Shown: positions 23,105 through 37,311, counted from the first letter of the stretch. The stretch is DNA of 64,000 nt from Trema orientale (GCA_002914845.1 JXTC01000106.1:809494-873493); one strand, 5' to 3'. The notes: generated by a model not told the origin, from the letters alone. Program-made: numbers and translations.

Positions 23105-24672
23105 AAAAGATAGTGAAAAGGGTCAGTATCCTCTGTGGTAAGGTGTGTGAAAGACCTGAAATCATTACTAAAATAATAAATACAATGTAAAATACTTAAA
23201 GAAAATAACCACAAGCATAAATCACAGTTTCAGTAAAAGCTCAAACTAGTCAAGGTGAGCTCTATGTAGGATTTTGAATTTGTAGTTAATTTCTTTTGTT
23301 TCAGCTCTTAAACCAAAGATATTATTTGATGAATAATAGTCCTAGGAACCCTTATATATTGTTGGAAATATAAAATTTAAGTAGAGGATTAAAGTTAGAT
23401 CTAAAACTCCAAAGTTTACTTTTTTTGGAGTTAAGTGTTTTCATGTGTAGTATATTAAGTTTCTATATTTGTAATGTGATTTCTTAAACTTAGAATGTAT
23501 ATTTTGTTAATCCCTTCTACCTTCACCAAATTGATTCCCAAAACTTTGAAACTGATTTTAGGACTCAAGAGGACCTAGAGGAACAATTTCTTAAGTGGTA
23601 TCAAGTGGAGAATTGAAATAAGGAAACAAAACCTAGGAAGAAGAACAAGTAGACTTACCTTGACTAGTTTGGACCTATCTTGCTTTCTAGAGCTCCAACT
23701 TGAGCTCTACCACTTAGAAACTCTTGGAGATGGTTAAGGAGAGTTGAGAGAAGCCTAGATAAAAGCTAGAGAGCTTCAGGTCGTGGCTGGAGAGAATGGA
23801 GAAAGAAATGACTAAATTTGGTCCAAAATCAAGACTTAATGGCTAAGAAAAGACATAACTTAAATTCTAAGGGGTATTTTTAGTATTTCACACCCTAACT
23901 TTCCATGTTTCCAGCTTTAAATCACTCTTGGCTTATCCAACATGTTGCTGGTCATTCTTATATACTCAAGTGTAGACTAAAATGGTAAAACCGAGCTTAA
24001 AAGTTGAAATCTAGTCATACTTTGACTTATAATCTTATATGGCCAATCTTATTATAATCTGGTGGAACTTAGCCCCATAACCAATCATTAAACATAAAAA
24101 TAAGTCAATTATACTCCAATTAATAATGCAAACATAGACTCAATGCCTAATTATTAGAATGCACAGATATAACATAGCACGATTAAGCTGAATCTAAGCT
24201 AGCTTATTGTAATTCAACACAGTTCAGTACAATGACTGCCACCTCGTGCTTACCTGGGGCCGACAAATAAAATGTTGTAAATGAGTCTAAACATTGAATT
24301 AAAGCTATTTGACGTGTTAAACGCACAGTGAATTTGGCAAAAAACGTAAAAAATGTATTTTACCGAAAAACTACTATTTGACCAAGTTATCAACAAACTT
24401 GATTTTAATGCATATGCATATAGTATTACTATTCATAAATGCATTCTTTGTTCCTTTCACACACCAAGCTTTCTCTCTGAGAATACTGAGCCTTTACACT
24501 GTATGGGAACACTTCAACAAATATTAGTACAATAATACATATCGAAAGCATTTAACAATAAAGAATGAGCAATTTATTATAAAGTTGATACTAGTTACTT
24601 GATATGTCTATTATGCAATATGAACATATTTATTATTGGCTTATTATGCATGTGAGAATCTTGGGCATCACA
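23105..24672. mobile_element. Truncated, rearranged second copy of the 11.5-14.4 kb LTR
   Basis: From AGATAGTGAAAAGGGTCAGT (23108) to GGGCATCACA (24672) it matches 12516-14436 in order, except for three differences. The first roughly 1 kb of the LTR is absent. About 345 bp (12640-12985 of the other copy) is missing. A block at about 23229-23505 is inverted relative to 12985-13272. The right end is intact and is followed by the gag-like remnant. Confidence 0.8.
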
Positions 24673-25548
24673 CAATAGCTCGAACCTCCTCATTAAATAG
24701 CGATTGACAATATCCAACTGCAAGCTCATCATCCCATCCAGCAAGAGCATCTAATATGATCCTTAGGTTGTGAACATCGATGTTAGGAAGGAGAGCATTA
24801 TCACCCTTACCAGTAGTAAAGGTGGCATTTTGTCATTATTATTACGATGCAAGCTGGGATGATTAAACTAGGTCTGCTGTAACCTTTGAGAAACTTCGAC
24901 TAAAATAGTTCGATGTGACAGAACTTGGTTATCATGATGTGATTTAGATCGCTCATAACTATCCTTTTATCGTCATTGTTCTAAGTGTTGTCTCAAATCG
25001 GCCGAGTCCCATCTTGGCTCCCTACTAATTCTTTCAAAGATGCTTCTCAAGTGACGAACCTGGTCATTATTTGGACGATGGCAGTTAGTTGGAGCTCTTT
25101 GAGAGTGTTGCCCATGATCAACATCCGTACTCGAACTTTCAGTGCTAGATTCTTGTGGTAAGTCAGCAACCTTATATTTTCCCTTCGAGGTGCAATCTGC
25201 ATGTCGCTCTTTCTAGGTTCTGGTCTGATCACACTCTCCTACTTCTTGGATGTGGATCCCTCTCTCAGGCTATCAGGCAGGTCGATCTCTAGGGCACTCT
25301 TATTGTGGCAGAGTCACCATATGCCCCTTAGCAAGTCGCCTCAAAAAATCATTGATCTGATTGGTGACTTGCGGAAGATTTGCAAGAGCATCATCCATTC
25401 GATCTTGTCTCTGAGGCATATTCTCCTCTGGTGCAATCACGACTAGCTGATCTTGAGCAGGATCGACTTGTGCAGCGGCAGCACTTTGAGGTTAATTTTG
25501 GCTAACTCTAGTAGCATTTCTGGTGGTGTTTCTTGTGTTTGTTATCAT
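24673..25548 (-). pseudogene. Minus-strand retroelement gag remnant
   Basis: From ATG at 25548 downward it reads MITNTRNTTRNATRVSQN, stop, then PQSAAAAQVDPAQDQLVVIA and RMDDALANLPQVTNQINDFL, stop near 25303. This looks like the variable N-terminus of a Ty3-type Gag. Further down the frames are broken. A better preserved stretch at about 24680-24840 reads LLPNIDVHNLRIILDALAGW; I cannot assign it. The remnant is cut on its left by the rearranged LTR. Confidence 0.55.
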
Positions 25549-25559
25549 TAAACAAACGA

Positions 25560-26200
25560 AATTAATAAACTCTTTGTTGGAATAGCACTCCTTCTAGCGC
25601 CAATTGGTATCGGAGGTTTAGTCAACAATGAATTCGGTAAATCACGAGATGTGGCTTGTGTGTGAAAGAAATCAGAAAAAATAAAGCAAATAAGGAGACA
25701 AGAATTTTATAATAGTTCAATCCCAAAAAAGATGAGCCTACATCTACTGTTCTTCACTATTTTCTGGAGAATTACAAGAGTTTCCTTAAGTCTCAATATG
25801 AGAGCAAGGAAAGAATTGCAAAAAGTGAGTGTATAGTGAAGTAATTGTGAGATGAAAAATAATGAGAGTGAACCTTTTTTATATAGGTGAGGTTTCAAGT
25901 TTTCTGATTTTGAGAATAGGAAACTATACAATAGAGAATACAATTTCGGGCAACAATACAAAAATTGGGTAATAACTAATAGATAGATTGCTTGATCTCT
26001 ACTCAAAAGCTTGTTTCTCTTTCTTTGCAAATTACCCGTTTTCTCTAAGCTTGATTCCAGTTTCTTTTTACTGTGACTCCAGGTAGCATATTCCTTATTC
26101 GAGGAAGATTGAACTTTGGTCGAGATGAAAATGTACAATCTGACACGTCTATTCTCAGCTGACTATTGACTTTCCTTCGTTGATGTTGATCTGTGACATT
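25560..26200 (-). mobile_element. Probable 5' LTR/leader of the minus-strand gag element
   Basis: On the minus strand a TATA-like CTATATAAAAAAGG lies at about 25877-25890. C/T-rich transcribed leader follows, then CTAAACCTCCGATACCA (probable LTR end near 25605) and ATTGGCGCTAGAAGGAG, which resembles leader/primer-site DNA of plant Ty3 elements. The outer LTR end could not be fixed; no target duplication was found. Confidence 0.45.
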
Positions 26201-26643
26201 GATTTAAGATCGCACAATAATATGTACATATACATTTTAATATTTTATGCCAGTTTGGGATTTTTTTTTTTTAATTTCTTGAAGCATAAATTCTACAAAA
26301 TCTTAGAAAAAAAATGAGGGTCCATGCTTCTATAGAAAATATTTTAAATAAAAACAAATTATGAGAATTCATGTAAACACTCATAAAAATAACCTTTGAA
26401 TCTAAAAGATTTTTAAATACTATACCAAATAAGTCCTTTATCAACTAAATGTAATTTAGTTTTATTGATTTCAGTTTATTTAGTTTTTTATTTTTTCTGT
26501 ACACAATTGGTTATGTGCTCAATTTGTTCAATTCATGATTGTTCAAATTACTTGATTTCTTTTTTTATTTATTAGTTTCTTTTGTACATTTCTAATTCAT
26601 CGACCTGCTTTTCTTCTGAATATTCAAGTGGAGAGACAAAGAA
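26200..26643. other. AT-rich intergenic DNA
   Basis: Nothing recognised beyond AT-rich runs. Confidence 0.5.
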
Positions 26644-28762
26644 TGTCATGCCCTACTACAGAGGACCTGGACTGCATACCTATAAGGCAAAGCCTTATAG
26701 ACATGTAATGCATTTATTTATAATCCAGAAAAATAAAGAAGAATTATACTCTAATAAATATCCATAAATTACGTATAACTCAATAATTCGTATAAATCTC
26801 TAAATATTTGAAATCAACTATACAAAATACAAATTGTAATCTAACAAGTTAGTATTAATTGACCTTTTGAGACCTCACACTTTCTCAATGAAGATAAACA
26901 AAATCTTCTCTTTGAACCATACACCTAAGTTACAACTAAATAAGTTCTCCTTTAGACAATCCATATGTTGATGATTCCCAAAATCTGGGAGAAAAAAATA
27001 AAAAAGTGAGCTAGAAACCTAGTAAATAACCAGTAAAATTAACCAACTAGATCAAGTATATGCAATCCAAAATCACTAATAAATATTTTTCATATAAAAT
27101 TTGGTTTCAGAAATTAGTAATTTTTAAAAAATAATCAAATCAAGTTGTTTGGTAACTAATTTAACAAAATCAGATAATAAGTTTCCAAATCTGTCTTTTC
27201 AAATCTTATTCAGTCAATAACAATTCCAATTATACTTCTCCCTAGTTTTCGGTGACTATAGCCACACTTAATCCATGTGACTAGCTTAAATCCACTATAA
27301 TAACTCTTGTAGCCGGATCCGAATCTGTAGCTAAGTCCACATTCAATACGTACTGTCCACATATGACCCTTATAAAATGGGTCCACATTGCATAGTCACT
27401 AAAGAGAGTTTTAAAACACTTATTTACAATAATGAATTATAAATAATTTCACTTTCATCTATTTATAACATTGCAGTCATTCCAAAATAGTTTTTATGTA
27501 ACCACGTTTAACAATAATTTCATATACTTGATCCATAATTTGGTATAAAACAATTATAGATAGAATCATATTATTTTTTATAAAAATAACAATATTATAA
27601 ACAATTTTATTATCAAAATATATTTTTACTTGAAATGAGACCATTTGATAAATGTGAGTTTATTATAAACTATAAAATATTTTGTTTATGGCTAAAGAAA
27701 ACTACTAGAAAAGATCGAAGGTAATTTACCTCGTTCGCTTTGCCTATTTAACTCAAATAATCAACGCATTCTTTCAAGCACCTATTATCATATAAACTAT
27801 ATATAAGGATATAAATAGTAAAATATACTCTAATTACATCGAAAATAATGACTACTTACTACCCACGTATCTTCTATGATCAACTCTATAGTTCCTACAA
27901 TAATGTCAATTTCTCATGATTTATTATAATCCTAACTTAACTCCAAAAATTACCAAACTTAAGGGACAAGTTCTATAAATGATAGCGGTCCTAAAAATGC
28001 CAAGAATGCGGCTGTAGGGTCCATAAGTGGGCTCCATGTAGCCATACAAGCCTCTGCAACGTTTCGCTCAAAATACCTAAAGTTTCAGATTTTTCTAAAT
28101 TCACAGTGCTCACTTCAATAAGTTATAATTCTTTGAGTCTATTTTCGATGAACTATATACTGTTAGAAAGTTTATTCGATAAGATTTCTAACCATATCAA
28201 ATATGACCCAATTAGACCATTATAACTCTTTGAAAATCCAGTCACAATTACTATTGTGTTTTCTACCCATTTATTAAGCACTCAAAAATCCATAACTTTC
28301 TATTTACTAACTAAATCACTCAAAATTTGTTTTGTTTAAATCCTAAAATCAAGAAAGTTCATCCTATATAACTTCGTTCTCATAGTACATTAATCATTAA
28401 TAGGCAAGTCAAAACCTTAATCACAGATATGCAAATTAAATCTCTAAAATCTAATTTATGTAATTAGATTTAATAGATTCGAGTTAATTACCTTAAAATT
28501 CAAAACAATTGACTTCTCTTCTTGATGCTTCTTCTTCTTCTTTTTCTCTGAAACTACATAGATATCTCTCTGCCTTTCTCATAAAGAGTGCGTTTAAAAC
28601 TAACCAAATTTTAGATTCTTAGGGTTTCTTAAACTGTTTCTAATTGAATTATCAAATTTATTGTTAATAAACACTTATATAGGTATGAGTTATTTGATCT
28701 TTTCCTTTATCCTTATATTCTTTATATAAATGAATCTTTTTTTTAATGTACGAATTATCACA
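26644..28762. mobile_element. Putative solo LTR, about 2.1 kb
   Basis: It starts TGTCATGCCCTACTACAG and ends CGAATTATCACA. Flanks are AAGAA (26639-26643) and AGGAA (28763-28767), matching at 4 of 5 bases. No coding frame inside. TGTCATGCCC and ATTATCACA are common termini of large plant LTRs. The call depends on these ends and the imperfect duplication; a paired LTR was not seen in the window. Confidence 0.55.
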
Positions 28763-30100
28763 AGGAACATTACTCTCTTGTAAAAATGGACATATTATGA
28801 ACCACTAAAATGATGTTGTAATATAACTATGATTATGTCCATTTTTACGTGGCTTTAGTGCCACTCCCCGTGGACAAGTAATTAGTCTAGTTGATACTGC
28901 CTTTAATGTGGTGGAGCTTGAATAGTAATAATTGTATACACATCATGATTCACATGTAATAAAAATAAACATGGTACATTTCAAGCTCCCGATCCTATAT
29001 AATTATGTAATATTTATGATTATGTCTTTTTTTTCCTTTTTCGCTGGGTGAGGAATATTTTTATGTTTGCTTTAAAGCTAAGGTTTTCAATTTTTTTTTT
29101 AAGTTTTCAATGTTTTTAGTACTGCCATAGCTATTTTATTTTATACTTTTTTTGCTTTTGGGTTGTTGCTTGGATAAAATTTTCAGAGCTTAGTTGTCTA
29201 ATAACGATCAAAATTAGGCAAAAGTAATAATAAAATAGCCTAAACCAGAATTAGGCAAAAGTAATAATCAAATAACCTAAACCCGGGTTAGTGAATCGAA
29301 CAGAACTAAAAATCAAAACGTGTTAGTAATTGACCTCTTTAATTCATGTATGCAGTTTGCACCATTACTTCAATAACCGCATGATAGAGTGATAACCTTC
29401 TACTAGAGTAGATTTTGACTTATTTTCATCAAGTTTTATTTCCAATTTTCTTCATCTTTATATAGTAATAAAAACTTTTAAATTTTATACTTCAAATTAT
29501 TTTTATTCTAATTTCTAGAATTTTGTCTTCAATAAACTCGTTGGATATAAACATAATGTGTTTGTGTTTTGGTCTATTATATCTCTTATTGTGTTTTGGT
29601 CGATTATATCTCTTATTTAGTGCGTCAAACCGCATATGTAATTAATACATATTCTTAAAATATGTCATTTAATCCTTCAAAAAAAATATGTCATTTAAAA
29701 TTATTCATAGAAAACGAAGCAAGCAAACCACGATTACATTTGCATTGTGGTGTGGTCCAGTCGGTTTTTGTGATTCACATAATATGCATTTGAAAATTAG
29801 ACTTGAAAAATTGAGCCAACTAATTCATTATTATTTTTGTTTAATTAATTTTTTTCATAACAAAAAAGAATTACTATAAACATCATGTCCATTTCCCATT
29901 TTGTTTCTTTTTTCCGAACACCCCTTCCAAAATTTTATTTTTTAAAATAAAATAAAAAATGAAAACCGGCAAAAGAGTTGAAAAAGAGAGGATGATATAT
30001 AAAACGCCAGCGTCGATGACTTGGCCTTTGAATCCAAACACAACCAGAAAATTAAGAGAGAAAGTGACAGAAAGTGTGAGAAAATAATTTTTTTTCCCCA
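28763..30100. other. Intergenic DNA upstream of the PX gene
   Basis: It holds a small hairpin (GTAAAAATGGACATA at 28781 pairing with TATGTCCATTTTTAC at 28837) and a duplicated phrase ATTAGGCAAAAGTAATAAT (about 29213 and 29251). A duplicated TTGTGTTTTGGTC/TTATATCTCTTAT phrase lies at 29565-29620. The promoter of the next gene must lie near 29950-30250, where transcript-like GAA- and CTC-rich leader begins; no TATA box was assigned with confidence. Confidence 0.5.
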
Positions 30101-30415
30101 AAAAAAAAAAAAAACGCAGACACTACTACGAAACGCAACCAAAGGGAAGAAGAAGAAGAAGAACCAAACCAAACCAAAACCTAACGGTCCTCCTCCTCCT
30201 CTTCAACTCAAACTCTCTTCTTCTTCATCTTCCATTCTCATTTTCTTCCCTCTAAACCACCACCCTCGTTTCGATCGCGGAATGCCCTCGATTCGATTCC
30301 TTCTGGGTTCTCGACCCAATTCTCTGCATGATCCCAGAACGGAAGTGCTGCAATTGAGGGCTTGAATTCGATTTTTGGGGTTTGTTAGCTTGAGTAAGAC
30401 TGGATTTGATTCGAA

Positions 30416-33400
30416 ATGAGCACACAAAGGCAGCAAGTGACGATTCGGGACCTCGCTGAGGAAGCCAAGAAGCGGATTGTGTTTCTGGTCATATGCGTTG
30501 TGGGTTTATCCTACCTCATGTCCTGTGAGTTTCTTCATCTTCTTCTTCTTCTTGCTACTACTTATTCGCTTGCTTTGAATTTTTCTCGATTTTGGGATTT
30601 TGTTTAGGTGAATGGGTGAAGTGTTATGAATTTTGTTTGTACATGTTCAATTTCGTGCGGAGTTTGTTTTGATGAAAATGGAGGTTTTGAAATTTTACAT
30701 GCATTGGTGTTACTGGTTTGCATAGAGGGTCCTTTCAGATTTCAATTGGGTATTTTTATCTATTTTTTTCTTGTTCGAATTGGGAATTATTTGCTTCATG
30801 TCTATGTATATTTTCAGCTTATACTTTGAGGATTTCAGTACTTAATTGTCAGTCAAGTTAGGCACGATATGAGCTCTCTCTATCTCTATCTAATGAAGTA
30901 CTATGTTTATTTAATTGACAGTTTTTTAGTGGGTTTTTAAGTTTTTGCTATATCAAGGTGGCATTTGTATTTGAGTAGTAGGTGGCATTGTTGATTGTGA
31001 TACTTATGCTGTTCTGTTTCTTTGAGATACAACTTATCTTGTTCTTATTGCAGTGACAAGCTCCTCTGTCTGGGTGAACCTGCCTGCCGCTGCCTCCTTA
31101 ATTCTCATCCTTCGTTATCTGTCGCTGGATTTTGAGACGAAGAGGAAAGCTGCTGCATACAACAGCAGACCACCTTCAGAAAATACTCTCTCTCAAAAGA
31201 AACCTTCTGAAAGGCCCAAACTTGTCGACGGGTCTGAGTGGAGAAGGAAAGTGAATTCTCCTGTTGTTGAGGATGCAATAGATCACTTCACTAGACATTT
31301 AGTTTCTGAATGGGTGACAGATCTCTGGTACACACGCTTAACACCCGATAAAGAAGGTCCGGAGGAATTAGTGCACATAATGAATGGGGTTCTTGGGGAA
31401 ATTTCGGCCCGCACAAGGAATATAAATCTAATTGATCTTCTGACAAGGTTTTAGTTCCCACAATGTCTCCGACCAGTTTCATCTAATTTTGACTTTTATT
31501 TATAGGATAATTACTGGGGACTGAAGCTCATAGGATGGTGCAGGGATCTTATTACTCTCATTTGTACTCATTTGGAGCTCTTCCGTGCAACTCAAGCAAA
31601 GATTGAAAAGCAGGAAGGGCTAATAACAATTGAAAACCGAGACATAGAATTAAGGCTGATCCTGGCTGCTGAGAACAAGTTGCACCCTGCTTTATTTTCT
31701 GCTGAAGCGGAGCACAAGGTTGTTTATCTCTCTTCGAGATTCTGATCTAGTAGTTAGGGGAGCACTCTGTGAATCTTTCCTGGAAGATTTAAAATCATTT
31801 TTCCTAACTGCAGTGACCATACTTTCTGTATGTTCAGGTTTTGCAGCATCTGATGGATGGTCTCATCTCTTTTACATTCAAGCCCGAAGACCTACAATGT
31901 TCTTTCTTCCGTTATGTTGCTAGAGAACTTATTGCATGTGCAGTAATTCGACCTGTCCTGAACTTAGCCAGTCCAAGGTGTTCAGTCATATCTGTTTACT
32001 TGATATGCTTTTGACTGTTTATTTGCTTGATATGGTATTATAAATAAATTGATGCTCTTCATATTTTCTTCAACTTCTTTGTGACAGGTTTATTAATGAA
32101 AGAATTGAATCTGTAGTTGTTAATATGAACAAGTCCAAACAAGTAGTTAGTCCAGTACATGAGGCTGCTCAGTCTAAGTCAGACGGGCCAACAAAGATTT
32201 CGTCTGATCACTTTTCCAGATTCTTGGATCCTTCTGTTACAGGTGTTGAACTTGTCCAGTTAAAAAACGATCAGTCAAGAAGCACTGCTGATACACATGC
32301 AGCAGAGAATGGCAATGGAAATCTTTCAAAAGATCCATTGCTTCGTATTGACACTCGATCTACCCGTTCGTGGAATGCATTGCCCATGAACTCCCAAACT
32401 AGTGATGAGGGAGGTCTTCAACGACATCACTCTGGAGGAGAATGGGGTGATATGTTGGATATGATTTCTCGCAGAAAAACTCAAGCCCTGGCTCCAGAAC
32501 ATTTTGAAAATATGTGGACAAAGGGAAGAAACTACAAACGGAAGGATGGTGAAAGTCGGTTAAATCAGCAAGTTCCACAGGGTTCCTCTCATGGGAATTT
32601 GGTAGCAGAGAGTAGTGCTAAGGCAGTGTCCAATGCCAAAGAAAATGTAATAAGACTGAGTCCTTCTGAGAGAAGTCACATCCAGTCTGGATGTGCTAAT
32701 CAGATTAAAGAGACGAACTCATCCCACATTGCTGTTCAGGACATACCAGGTCGTTCTCTAGTTAATTCGTGTCAGGAAGATGGACAAAGTCTCATGCATT
32801 TGGAGGATCCAGACTCAGGAAGCAGCAGTTCTTATACTTCTGAAGATGAAGAAAATAGCAGTGTAACTGGCCTTGATTCTCCTGGAACTAAAGTTTGGGA
32901 TGGTAGGAATAATAGAAATACGGCAGTTTCTCACATTCATCATCCACTGGAAAATTTGGAGAGTCATAATACAAAGAAAACTGCTAAGGGGCATGTTCAC
33001 TATCCAAGATTACATAAAAACCAGACTAGCCGAAAAAGATCTCGACCAAGCAATCACAAGATGAATGTTTGGCAAGAGGTTGAGAGAACAAGCTTCTTGT
33101 CCGGAGATGGGCAGGATATACTTGGTTCTTCAAAAGGACAAGCAAATGATGAGGACTTTAGTGATGATTCTGATGTAGAAAGTTTGGGTAGGGTCCACAG
33201 TGGTGCATCTGCTTCTTCATCTGCACCCTCCACTTCTGTTGCAGAAAGTTGTAATCTGGTTGTCAATTCCCTGAAAAATTCATTGGCAGTTGCTTCATTT
33301 TATAAATTGAGATGTGAGGTACAAATCTAAAAAGACTATATATATATATATATGAGTATCTGCTAAACTCTGTTTTCTATATCTGATACATGTTTTAAGC

Positions 33401-36400
33401 TCATTTTCATTTGCAGGTATTGGGAGCAAATATCGTGAAGAGTTGCTCTAGGACGTTTGCCGTGTACTCCATATCCGTTACGGATGTTAATAACAATAGT
33501 TGGTCAATCAAAAGAAGGTTCTACAAATTGAGCTATGAACTTTATTTTACACCTTTTGGCAACATTTTTTATTTTCTAACAAGTCAAACAAACGGGTTTT
33601 AGTATGTTCTATACGCTAACAACTTGTGGTACTAACTTTCCACAGGTTTCGCCATTTTGAGGAGTTACATAGGCGCTTGAAAATGTTCTCTGAATATAAT
33701 CTTCACTTGCCACCAAAGCATTTTCTCTCAACTGGTTTGGATGTAGTTGTCATTCAAGAACGGTGTAAATTGCTTGACAACTATTTAAAGGTCAAAAACA
33801 AGTATATTGGTTTTCTTATCTCCTTGTTAACTTGTTGAGTGCATCATATTTACTATGATATCAACTGCATGATTTGAAATTGGAAGAGATGTTCAATGTT
33901 ATCTTTGTTAGGACTCTTTGCAGCACATTTTCTTCTCTTTCTGCTATTAGGTTCACTTTGTGTGATTTGGCATTAGAACTTGGCTGTTAAGTGCTATCTT
34001 TTCATACATTAGCTGAACCTCGTTTCTATCTATAGTCAGGTTTATACATCAATTTGGCTAATTAATCACTCCTGTGCCTTATTGTGTTATGACGGGAATG
34101 GAGCCTAGGCATGCATACATGCATATATTTTTGGGACATAACTGCTATATTTGGAACTTAAGTGGTAAATCGCCTAAGCCATGACACGACTCTAGTATAT
34201 AAGGCAATTGGCAAGTTGCTCTTCATGGCTAATGATTTCAGCTTTTCATGCTCAAAATCTTGTAGTGACTCTTTTATGTGTTCCTATTTCTCAGAAGCTT
34301 ATGCAGCTTCCAACAATTTCTGGATCAATTGAAGTTTGGGATTTTCTAAGCGTTGATTCTCAGGTTCATAATTTTATTCTCCTTTATCCTCTGTATTAGA
34401 AAAGAGGATATGAGTTGTATATTGGATTTACAGGTGGAGAGTTTCTTACTATTTAATATTATTTATTGCAGACGTATACTTTCTCCAGTTCCTTTTCTAT
34501 CGTTGAAACTTTGTCAGGTGAGTTATGATCAATGCATGCATATTGTTGATTTTCGGTTTCTTTTCCCTTTCATTCTGCTGGTTTTAGTTTTGACTCTATT
34601 TTGTTATTTTGTACTTGTTGAGAACTATATAGTTGGTCTAGAAGATAAACCATCGGAAAGGAGTAAAGGAGTTTCAAACTTTGGTGGGTCTGTAATGGAT
34701 GTCTCTTCCATGAATAGAGAACATCTCGTAGTTGAAAGTAGGGAGCCTGCATTACAGATGAAGAATAATGCAGATGGATTTAGATTAAACTCTTCAAAAG
34801 GCATTGCTTACTCTCCTGCGAAAAATCCTGGCAAAGAAATTACAAAGTCAATCGATATTTCTCGTGGTGATTCAGAAACAAAGGCACAAAAAGATGCATC
34901 TTCTCTCAGAAACTTGGGAAAGGGGGTAAAAGGAAGGGAGAGTGATAGGCCGGAGTCAGCATCAGAGTTGCTTCTGGATGCTGCTACAGACGCGACCCTT
35001 CCTACTGAGGTAAATCAATAAGTGTTGTCTATTCAACCCTTTCTGATATACTTTTAGATAGCACCTGGCACATGTATGAACCTCGGACATTCCTTGTGAA
35101 TTTTTTTTAAACCTTTCATCAAATAATAGTTGTGCTTATATGTCTTAACGTACAATTCTTTCCTTCAGTGGGTGCCGCCAAATGTAAGTGTTCCCATACT
35201 GGATTTAGTGGATGTCATTTTCCAGCTCCAAGATGGTGGATGGATCAGGTATTTCATATGCTTTGAGTTATCTCTTCCATCTAAGATTCTGATAAAATCT
35301 TGATCTGATAAGCTTATTCTGGGTCACTGTGTTGTGCATTGCAGAAGAAAAGCTTTTTGGGTAGCCAAACAAATTCTACAACTAGGAATGGGTGATGCCT
35401 TTGATGATTGGTTAATAGAAAAAATCCAGCTTCTACGCAAGGGATCAGTGGTTGCTTCAGGGATCAAGCGGCTTGAGCAAGTAATTTTCCATGCCATTTG
35501 CTTTCTATCAGCATAAAAAAGATTTAATACTACTAGCATCCTATGTTTCCAACTTCTTATTTCCTTTGGCTGTCTTTTAAGAAAACATTGTTTACTGGAT
35601 TCAAGCTCTAAAATAGAAACTAATGCAAACAGTGATTTTTCTCTCGTGTGATTTCGATAGATACTCTGGCCTGATGGAATATTCCTAACCAAACATCCAA
35701 AGAGACGCCCACCACCTTCTGTGAACCCATCCCAGGGCTCATCTAGTGGCCAGCAATGTGTATCATCACCTAAAATGGCTGATGAGCAGCAACAAGAGGC
35801 AAACCGACGTGCAAAATTCGTATATGAGCTAATGATTGGTACGAACCTTTTGTCCTGCAAGATTCATGCTTAGTATTCCACGTGAACCCTTAACACACAT
35901 GGTACTTACTATTAATGCATCACTTAGCTTTGAATATCATTGACCTCTTTTCTTGATTTTGTCTGGATGCAGAAAATGCACCAGCAGCTATTGTTGGTCT
36001 TGTTGGTCGCAAGGAATATGAACAATGTGCCAGGGATGTATATTTCTTTCTTCAGGTGAGTATTGTTTTTACAACGTTGACCGTTTGATCTTTTATCTCA
36101 TACAATAAGGAATCCAAGCAATGGTTCATCAAATTGTGTGAGCGTGATCATTTCTTTGATCTTATTTCCTGTTCAATGATTTTTTAGCAATTGTAATCTC
36201 ATTCCAGTTAAAACTTCAATGCTAGACTATTTTAGTAAGCAACTCACTGGTTATGTTACCCACTTAAAACCTGTTTGCAGACAAATTGAATTAACAAAAG
36301 ATGCTGATTCTTCAGATTTACAAAACGTAACTAAAACTTTAGAGTCAAATTTATTATTCCAGACCAGGATCACTCCATAAAGTAAAAACACCTTTTATCT

Positions 36401-36739
36401 TTTGTATGTTGTTCTTTAGTAGTATAAGCTTGACTTGTAAATAGATTTGACGTTATTAACGGCATTTCACTGGTAAAGGTAATATTTCTCTTAAGTGATC
36501 CCAAAGAGCCAAAATTTGGTTATTTCGTGGTGTTTCCTTTTTCCTTTTCAATTTGTTCTTGAGTTGTAATAAGCCCTTTCAATGACCCTTATTTCCTTGT
36601 GCAGTCATCCGTTTGTTTGAAGCAACTGGCTTTTGAGCTTCTCGAGCTGCTTCTATTGTCGGCATTTCCAGAACTCGACTCCGTATTTAAGCAGTTGCAT
36701 GATGAAAAGCATAAATTTGGCGAGTTTAAACCGCAATAA
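30416..36739 (+). CDS. PXA-PX-nexin C domain protein (sorting nexin-like)
   Basis: Fifteen exons: 30416-30524, 31054-31447, 31544-31718, 31838-31977, 32088-33318, 33417-33517, 33646-33790, 34295-34363, 34472-34517, 34633-35009, 35169-35248, 35345-35480, 35661-35838, 35973-36055 and 36605-36739. All joins keep phase and give 1132 residues. Two hydrophobic segments (about 21-36 and 42-60) suggest a membrane anchor. Next comes a PXA domain (about 97-290), then a long Ser-rich, probably disordered region in exon 5. A PX domain (about 684-785; [16 protein letters not shown]) should bind phosphoinositides. A C-terminal nexin C domain (about 930-1110) ends at the stop after EFKPQ. The architecture matches a plant endosomal membrane-trafficking family; in Arabidopsis I recall At1g15240. 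The start is the first ATG in the exon that encodes the membrane segment. Exact function is unproven. Confidence 0.92.
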
Positions 36740-36797
36740 GGGTATAATACTATATAAAGTTAGATTTTCAAGATCAAGTTGCATCATATCTTTGTTC

Positions 36798-36843
36798 CTT
36801 TCTTTCTTTCTTTCTTTCTTTCTTTCCTTTCTTTCTTTCTTTC
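36798..36843. repeat. (TTTC)n microsatellite
   Basis: Eleven or so TTTC units with one CC interruption, just downstream of the PX gene stop and probably in its 3' untranslated region. Likely polymorphic in length. Confidence 0.95.
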
Positions 36844-37311
36844 CTGGTACATATAGCCCGACAACACGATTCTGTTGTCAGATTCAAGTTTTTGTTTGCA
36901 AAAGAGCCGATTGAACTTAAGAGGATACTCAATTCATAGAGAAGCCTGAGTTTTGTAATTATATTTTGATCTATAGCATTTTGAGGGAATTGTACGTAAA
37001 TCATGAGATGAGTTCAAATGTATAGTAGTGTTCAAAGCTCCTCTTCTCTTTACCAACTATCCTTTCTTCGTTTCCTTTCATTATACGCCCGTGTTTCTTT
37101 CGCTGCTAAAAATATACTAATGCTTATAAAATTAATGCTCAATGTTGATTTGCACTTTTTTCAATTAATCCCTAGCGATAGTTGTAATCTTTCAAAATGT
37201 TGGATAGCGAGTCCAATTACAGAAAGCGTCCTTTATAGAAAGGACTGATTGGATAGCCTTTTGAATAGATAATTGTGAACAAAACTATATTCTAAGAAAG
37301 AAAAATGGTAT

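Noticed and set aside
35324..35860. Minus-strand 178-codon frame
   Set aside because: Antisense to exons 12-13 of the PX gene and crosses their splice sites.
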